NCBI GenBank assembly: GCA_964597075.1 | Contig: CAZQXC010000092.1 | Span: 1 to 9,888 of the forward strand | From: UBA2336 sp964597075 | GTDB taxonomy: Bacteria; Bacteroidota; Bacteroidia; Cytophagales; Cyclobacteriaceae | Reading direction: 5' to 3' | DNA: 9,888 nucleotides | Shown here: one piece after another, positions 7,799-9,888 of the stretch | Numbering within the stretch: the first letter of the stretch is position 1 | Layout of the letters: every line of letters begins with the position of its first letter | Notes under the pieces: generated by a model | What the model saw: only the letters and a program-made list of their open reading frames with translations | Told to the model about the DNA's origin: nothing | Databases searched by the model: none | Program-made: the position numbers and the translations under genes

Positions 7799-8422
7799 TT
7801 AAAAATTGATTTCACCTAAACCCTGCCTGATGATAACCAATTCTTCACCTGTGCAATCTACAACCGATGAGGGAATGTTTCCGCCTACCCCTCCATCAAT
7901 TACAACATCAACCTGGTTTTTAAAGTCTTCATAAATTTCTTCCGGATCGGTGGTGTATTCTTTAATATGATCATCATCTTTTATAGAAGCGGTGATCAAT
8001 GGATTACCCAGCTCGGCTACAATCATACGTGGAATAGAATGATCCGGAATACGAATACCAACGGTCTTTTTATTGATGTCAAGAATCCTGGGCACTTTAC
8101 TACTCGACTCAAAAATAAAAGTATATGGTCCGGGCAGGGATTTTTTTAACAATTTGAACACAGGTGTATCAATTCGCTTAACATATTCTGAGATATGACT
8201 CAGGTCGTTGCAGATAAAGGACAAATCAAGTTTCTGCGGTTTAATGTTCATGATTTTACAGAGGCGTTCCAATGCCTTTCTGTTCATCAGATCGCAGCCA
8301 ATGCCATAGACCGTATCGGTCGGATAAACAATTACTCCCCCTTTTCGTAATACGTCTACCACACGGGCAATTTTTCGAATTTCAGGATTTTCAGGATGAA
8401 TTTGAAGCAGTTCGGCCGCCAT
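7799..8422 (-). CDS. yciO: Sua5/YciO/YrdC/YwlC family protein (L-threonylcarbamoyladenylate synthase-like), YciO type
   Basis: YrdC-fold protein of 207 residues. The family includes TsaC/Sua5, which make threonylcarbamoyl-AMP for the tRNA t6A modification. The nucleotide and threonine pocket motif GGVIVYPTDTVYGIGCD (28-44) is present, as are LPGPYTFIF (96-104) and GIRIPDHSIPRM (122-133). It resembles E. coli YciO more than TsaC in length, in the opening IHPENPEIRKI, and in the RQGLGE-type ending. By my manual alignment the TsaC tetrad K-x-R...S-x-N reads N59, K61, S146, K148, so three of four residues differ. Automatic annotation would probably call it threonylcarbamoyl-AMP synthase; I infer a YciO-type relative whose physiological activity is uncertain. 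It starts at an ATG four bases from a possible -7 element and leads a leftward gene set with the WbqC-like gene. Confidence 0.88.
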   Translation of the reverse strand: MAAELLQIHPENPEIRKIARVVDVLRKGGVIVYPTDTVYGIGCDLMNRKALERLCKIMNIKPQKLDLSFICNDLSHISEYVKRIDTPVFKLLKKSLPGPYTFIFESSSKVPRILDINKKTVGIRIPDHSIPRMIVAELGNPLITASIKDDDHIKEYTTDPEEIYEDFKNQVDVVIDGGVGGNIPSSVVDCTGEELVIIRQGLGEINF

Positions 8423-8426
8423 GTAT

Positions 8427-8456
8427 TAAAAATATTTTCAAGGTACATAATCCAAA
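8427..8456 (-). promoter_or_regulatory. Possible Bacteroidota-type promoter for the YciO-type gene
   Basis: On the minus strand, TTTG (8456-8453) is followed after 18 nt by TATTTTTA (8434-8427), which differs from TAnnTTTG only at the last base. The start codon follows four bases later, so a transcript from here would have almost no leader. The region is AT-rich, so chance matches are easy. Confidence 0.4.
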
Positions 8457-8481
8457 TCAAGCCGCCACGTGTTACTCATCT

Positions 8482-8500
8482 GACTCAATACATTTTGTAT
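8482..8500. repeat. Dyad in the divergent promoter region sharing an 11-mer with the intragenic hairpin
   Basis: ATACA-TTT-TGTAT (8488-8500) is a 5-bp dyad. It is preceded by GACTC, so that GACTCAATACA (8482-8492) equals 11 bases of the left arm of the hairpin at 4032-4061; in both places TGTAT follows within 3-4 bases. The right half overlaps the mltG -7 element. This could be an operator, but one shared 11-mer in 10 kb is not significant alone. Confidence 0.3.
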
Positions 8501-8505
8501 CTTTG
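8498..8505 (+). promoter_or_regulatory. Bacteroidota -7 promoter element of mltG
   Basis: TATCTTTG is a perfect match to TAnnTTTG, the -7 element used by the primary sigma factor of Bacteroidota. Only six bases separate it from the mltG ATG at 8512, so transcription should begin within a few bases of the start codon. A good TTTG -33 element is not visible at about 19 bp upstream, which lowers certainty. Confidence 0.6.
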
Positions 8506-8511
8506 ACGGTT

Positions 8512-9573
8512 ATGAGATACGCAAAAACTCCCATCAAACTGTTCGTATTTATTTTGTTTTCTGTTCTGCTTATCTCGTTTACATTTTATACGTATCAGAT
8601 CTGTTACACACCAAACATCCTGGTAGGAAAGGAAGATCGGTACATTTATATCCCGCAGGATGCCACTTTTGAAACTGTTCAGCGAATTTTGCACGAAGGT
8701 GAATATGTGCAGGATTTAATTTCCTTCAGCTTTCTTTCCCGACTGATGGATTATGATAAGCTGGTTAAACCCGGTCGTTTCGTATTAAGGGGGAATATGA
8801 ATAACATTCAGGCCATTCGATTTTTAAGGGCAGGAGAGCAGGAACCTGTGCGGATTACATTTAATAGTGTCCGACTGATTACGGACCTGCCTGAAAAGAT
8901 CACACAGAATATTGCGCTTACTCCTGCCGAATTTGAAGCTGCGCTGGCCGGATTCCTGGCTGGAGATCCACATGGATTTTCCAAAGAGAATATTTTGTGC
9001 ATGTTTCTGCCCAACACCTATGAAGTATACTACACCATTAGCGGAAAGCAATTGATAGAACGGATGTATTTGGAATATGAGCGCTTCTGGAATGAGGAAA
9101 GAAAACAGAAAGCGCAGGCTATTGGGTTGTCACCTGTTGAGGTTTCCATTTTAGCCTCCATCGTTCAGGCTGAATCGGTGAAGCGTGATGAGGCACCCAT
9201 TATAGCAGGACTTTACCTTAACCGGGTAAAGGGTGGTATCCCATTACAGGCTGATCCGACATTAGTCTTTGCGGTTGGAGATTTTTCATTGAAGCGTGTG
9301 CTCAATGAGCACAAGGAAGTGGAATCGCCTTACAATACCTATAAGTACAAAGGTTTGCCCCCCGGCCCCATCAATATGCCCGAGATTTCGACCATCGAAG
9401 CGGTGCTTAACTATAAGGCCAGCAATTTTCTGTACATGTGTGCCAAGGAAGATTTCTCGGGGTATCATAACTTCACCGCATCATATTCTGAGCACCTTAA
9501 AAATGCTAACCGGTACCAGCAGGCATTAACCCGCGAGCAACGGATTGGCCGGGCGCAACGAAACAGCAAGTAA
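8512..9573 (+). CDS. mltG: Endolytic murein transglycosylase MltG (YceG-like)
   Basis: Inner-membrane lytic transglycosylase that cleaves nascent peptidoglycan strands and helps set glycan length. It has 353 residues from the ATG at 8512. The reading frame is open farther upstream, but that stretch lies antisense to the YciO-type gene and before the promoter element, so it is not coding. A short basic start (MRYAKTPIK) leads into one membrane helix (about 9-30), then a LysM-like region (about 43-110) and the YceG catalytic domain. Motifs: FLPNTYEVYYTIS (165-177), LASIVQAES (214-222) with the presumed catalytic Glu E221, AGLYLNRVKGGIPLQADPT (232-250), SPYNTYKYKGLPPGPI (272-287), and YHNFTASYSEHLKN near the end. 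The tail is basic. Two bases separate its stop from the thioesterase start, indicating an operon. Identification is very secure. Confidence 0.96.
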   Translation: MRYAKTPIKLFVFILFSVLLISFTFYTYQICYTPNILVGKEDRYIYIPQDATFETVQRILHEGEYVQDLISFSFLSRLMDYDKLVKPGRFVLRGNMNNIQAIRFLRAGEQEPVRITFNSVRLITDLPEKITQNIALTPAEFEAALAGFLAGDPHGFSKENILCMFLPNTYEVYYTISGKQLIERMYLEYERFWNEERKQKAQAIGLSPVEVSILASIVQAESVKRDEAPIIAGLYLNRVKGGIPLQADPTLVFAVGDFSLKRVLNEHKEVESPYNTYKYKGLPPGPINMPEISTIEAVLNYKASNFLYMCAKEDFSGYHNFTASYSEHLKNANRYQQALTREQRIGRAQRNSK

Positions 9574-9575
9574 TT

Positions 9576-9888
9576 ATGTATCAATCGGAAACTACAGTAC
9601 GGGTGCGTTATGGTGAAACTGATCAGATGGGATACGTATATTACGGATACTATGCCATGTATTACGAAGTGGCACGCGTTGAGGCATTGCGCAAGCTTGG
9701 ATTAACCTATCGTGAAATTGAAGCGATGGGTATTATTATGCCGGTGCTTGAAAACCATTCTAAGTTTTTAACAGCGGGTAAGTATGATGAACTGTTGCGC
9801 ATAGTCACTACCATTAATGATAAGCCATCGGTACGCATCACTTTTCACTATGATATCTACAATGAAGAAAATATTTTGATTCATCAGG
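9576..9888 (+). CDS. Acyl-CoA thioesterase, YbgC/FadM-type hotdog fold (partial, cut by window end)
   Basis: The first 104 residues of a 4HBT hotdog thioesterase, whose relatives are about 130-140 residues, so most of the protein is present. It begins MYQSETTVRVRYGETDQMGYVYY; the family's catalytic Asp is D16 in ETD, followed by the helix segment YYAMYYEVARVEALRKLG. Members hydrolyse short- to medium-chain acyl-CoA or act near membrane lipid synthesis; the substrate here cannot be told from sequence. The position after the YYG motif, often Asn in related proteins (YGNY), is Tyr (Y25). The ATG lies two bases after the mltG stop, so it is the second gene of that operon. The 3' end is outside the window. 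Confidence 0.9.
   Translation, partial: MYQSETTVRVRYGETDQMGYVYYGYYAMYYEVARVEALRKLGLTYREIEAMGIIMPVLENHSKFLTAGKYDELLRIVTTINDKPSVRITFHYDIYNEENILIHQ

Noticed and set aside
8272..8511. Upstream extension of the mltG frame by 80 codons
   Set aside because: It runs antisense through the YciO-type gene and crosses the promoter element; the MltG membrane anchor begins right after the ATG at 8512.
1..9888. A mobile element, defence system or other novel multi-gene system
   Set aside because: All eight genes belong to recognisable chromosomal families, composition is uniform, and there are no integrases, transposases, terminal repeats or toxin-antitoxin pairs.

Overview
The window looks like ordinary chromosomal core DNA from a member of the Bacteroidota, most likely of the Cytophagales type. 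This is inferred from the families present (a DUF3667 protein, a large membrane vWA protein, a Bacteroidota-style ClpC, a WbqC-like protein), from the almost complete lack of Shine-Dalgarno sequences, and from a perfect TAnnTTTG (-7) promoter element in front of mltG. There are eight protein genes, one of them cut by the right edge. I found no tRNA, rRNA, insertion sequence, phage gene, CRISPR array or defence system, and base composition and codon use look even throughout.

Layout. Three genes run rightward (26-4430): a zinc-ribbon DUF3667 membrane protein, the replication-repair AAA+ ATPase RarA, whose start codon overlaps the previous stop, and a 692-residue membrane-anchored vWA protein with an intact MIDAS site. 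They meet three leftward genes head-on at a short bidirectional terminator (about 4429-4456). In their own reading order the leftward genes are a YciO-type YrdC-domain protein, a WbqC-like protein that appears to start at TTG, and the Hsp100 unfoldase ClpC. From a divergent 89-bp promoter region (8423-8511) a rightward pair begins: the peptidoglycan lytic transglycosylase MltG, then 2 bp later a YbgC/FadM-type hotdog thioesterase that continues past the window.

Functions. RarA serves stalled replication forks, ClpC serves protein quality control (it keeps an IGF loop of the ClpP-docking type), and MltG trims nascent glycan strands. The vWA and DUF3667 proteins are conserved membrane proteins of unknown role. 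The genes do not form one pathway; this is a housekeeping neighbourhood.

I did not find a convincing new multi-gene system. The most unexpected signals are: (1) a perfect 13-bp inverted repeat with a 4-nt loop inside the vWA gene (4032-4061), one arm of which shares an 11-mer, also followed by TGTAT, with the mltG promoter; (2) loss of most of the K-R-S-N catalytic tetrad in the YrdC-domain protein, which points to YciO rather than a tRNA t6A enzyme; and (3) divergent promoter elements so close to both start codons that leaderless or near-leaderless transcripts are predicted.
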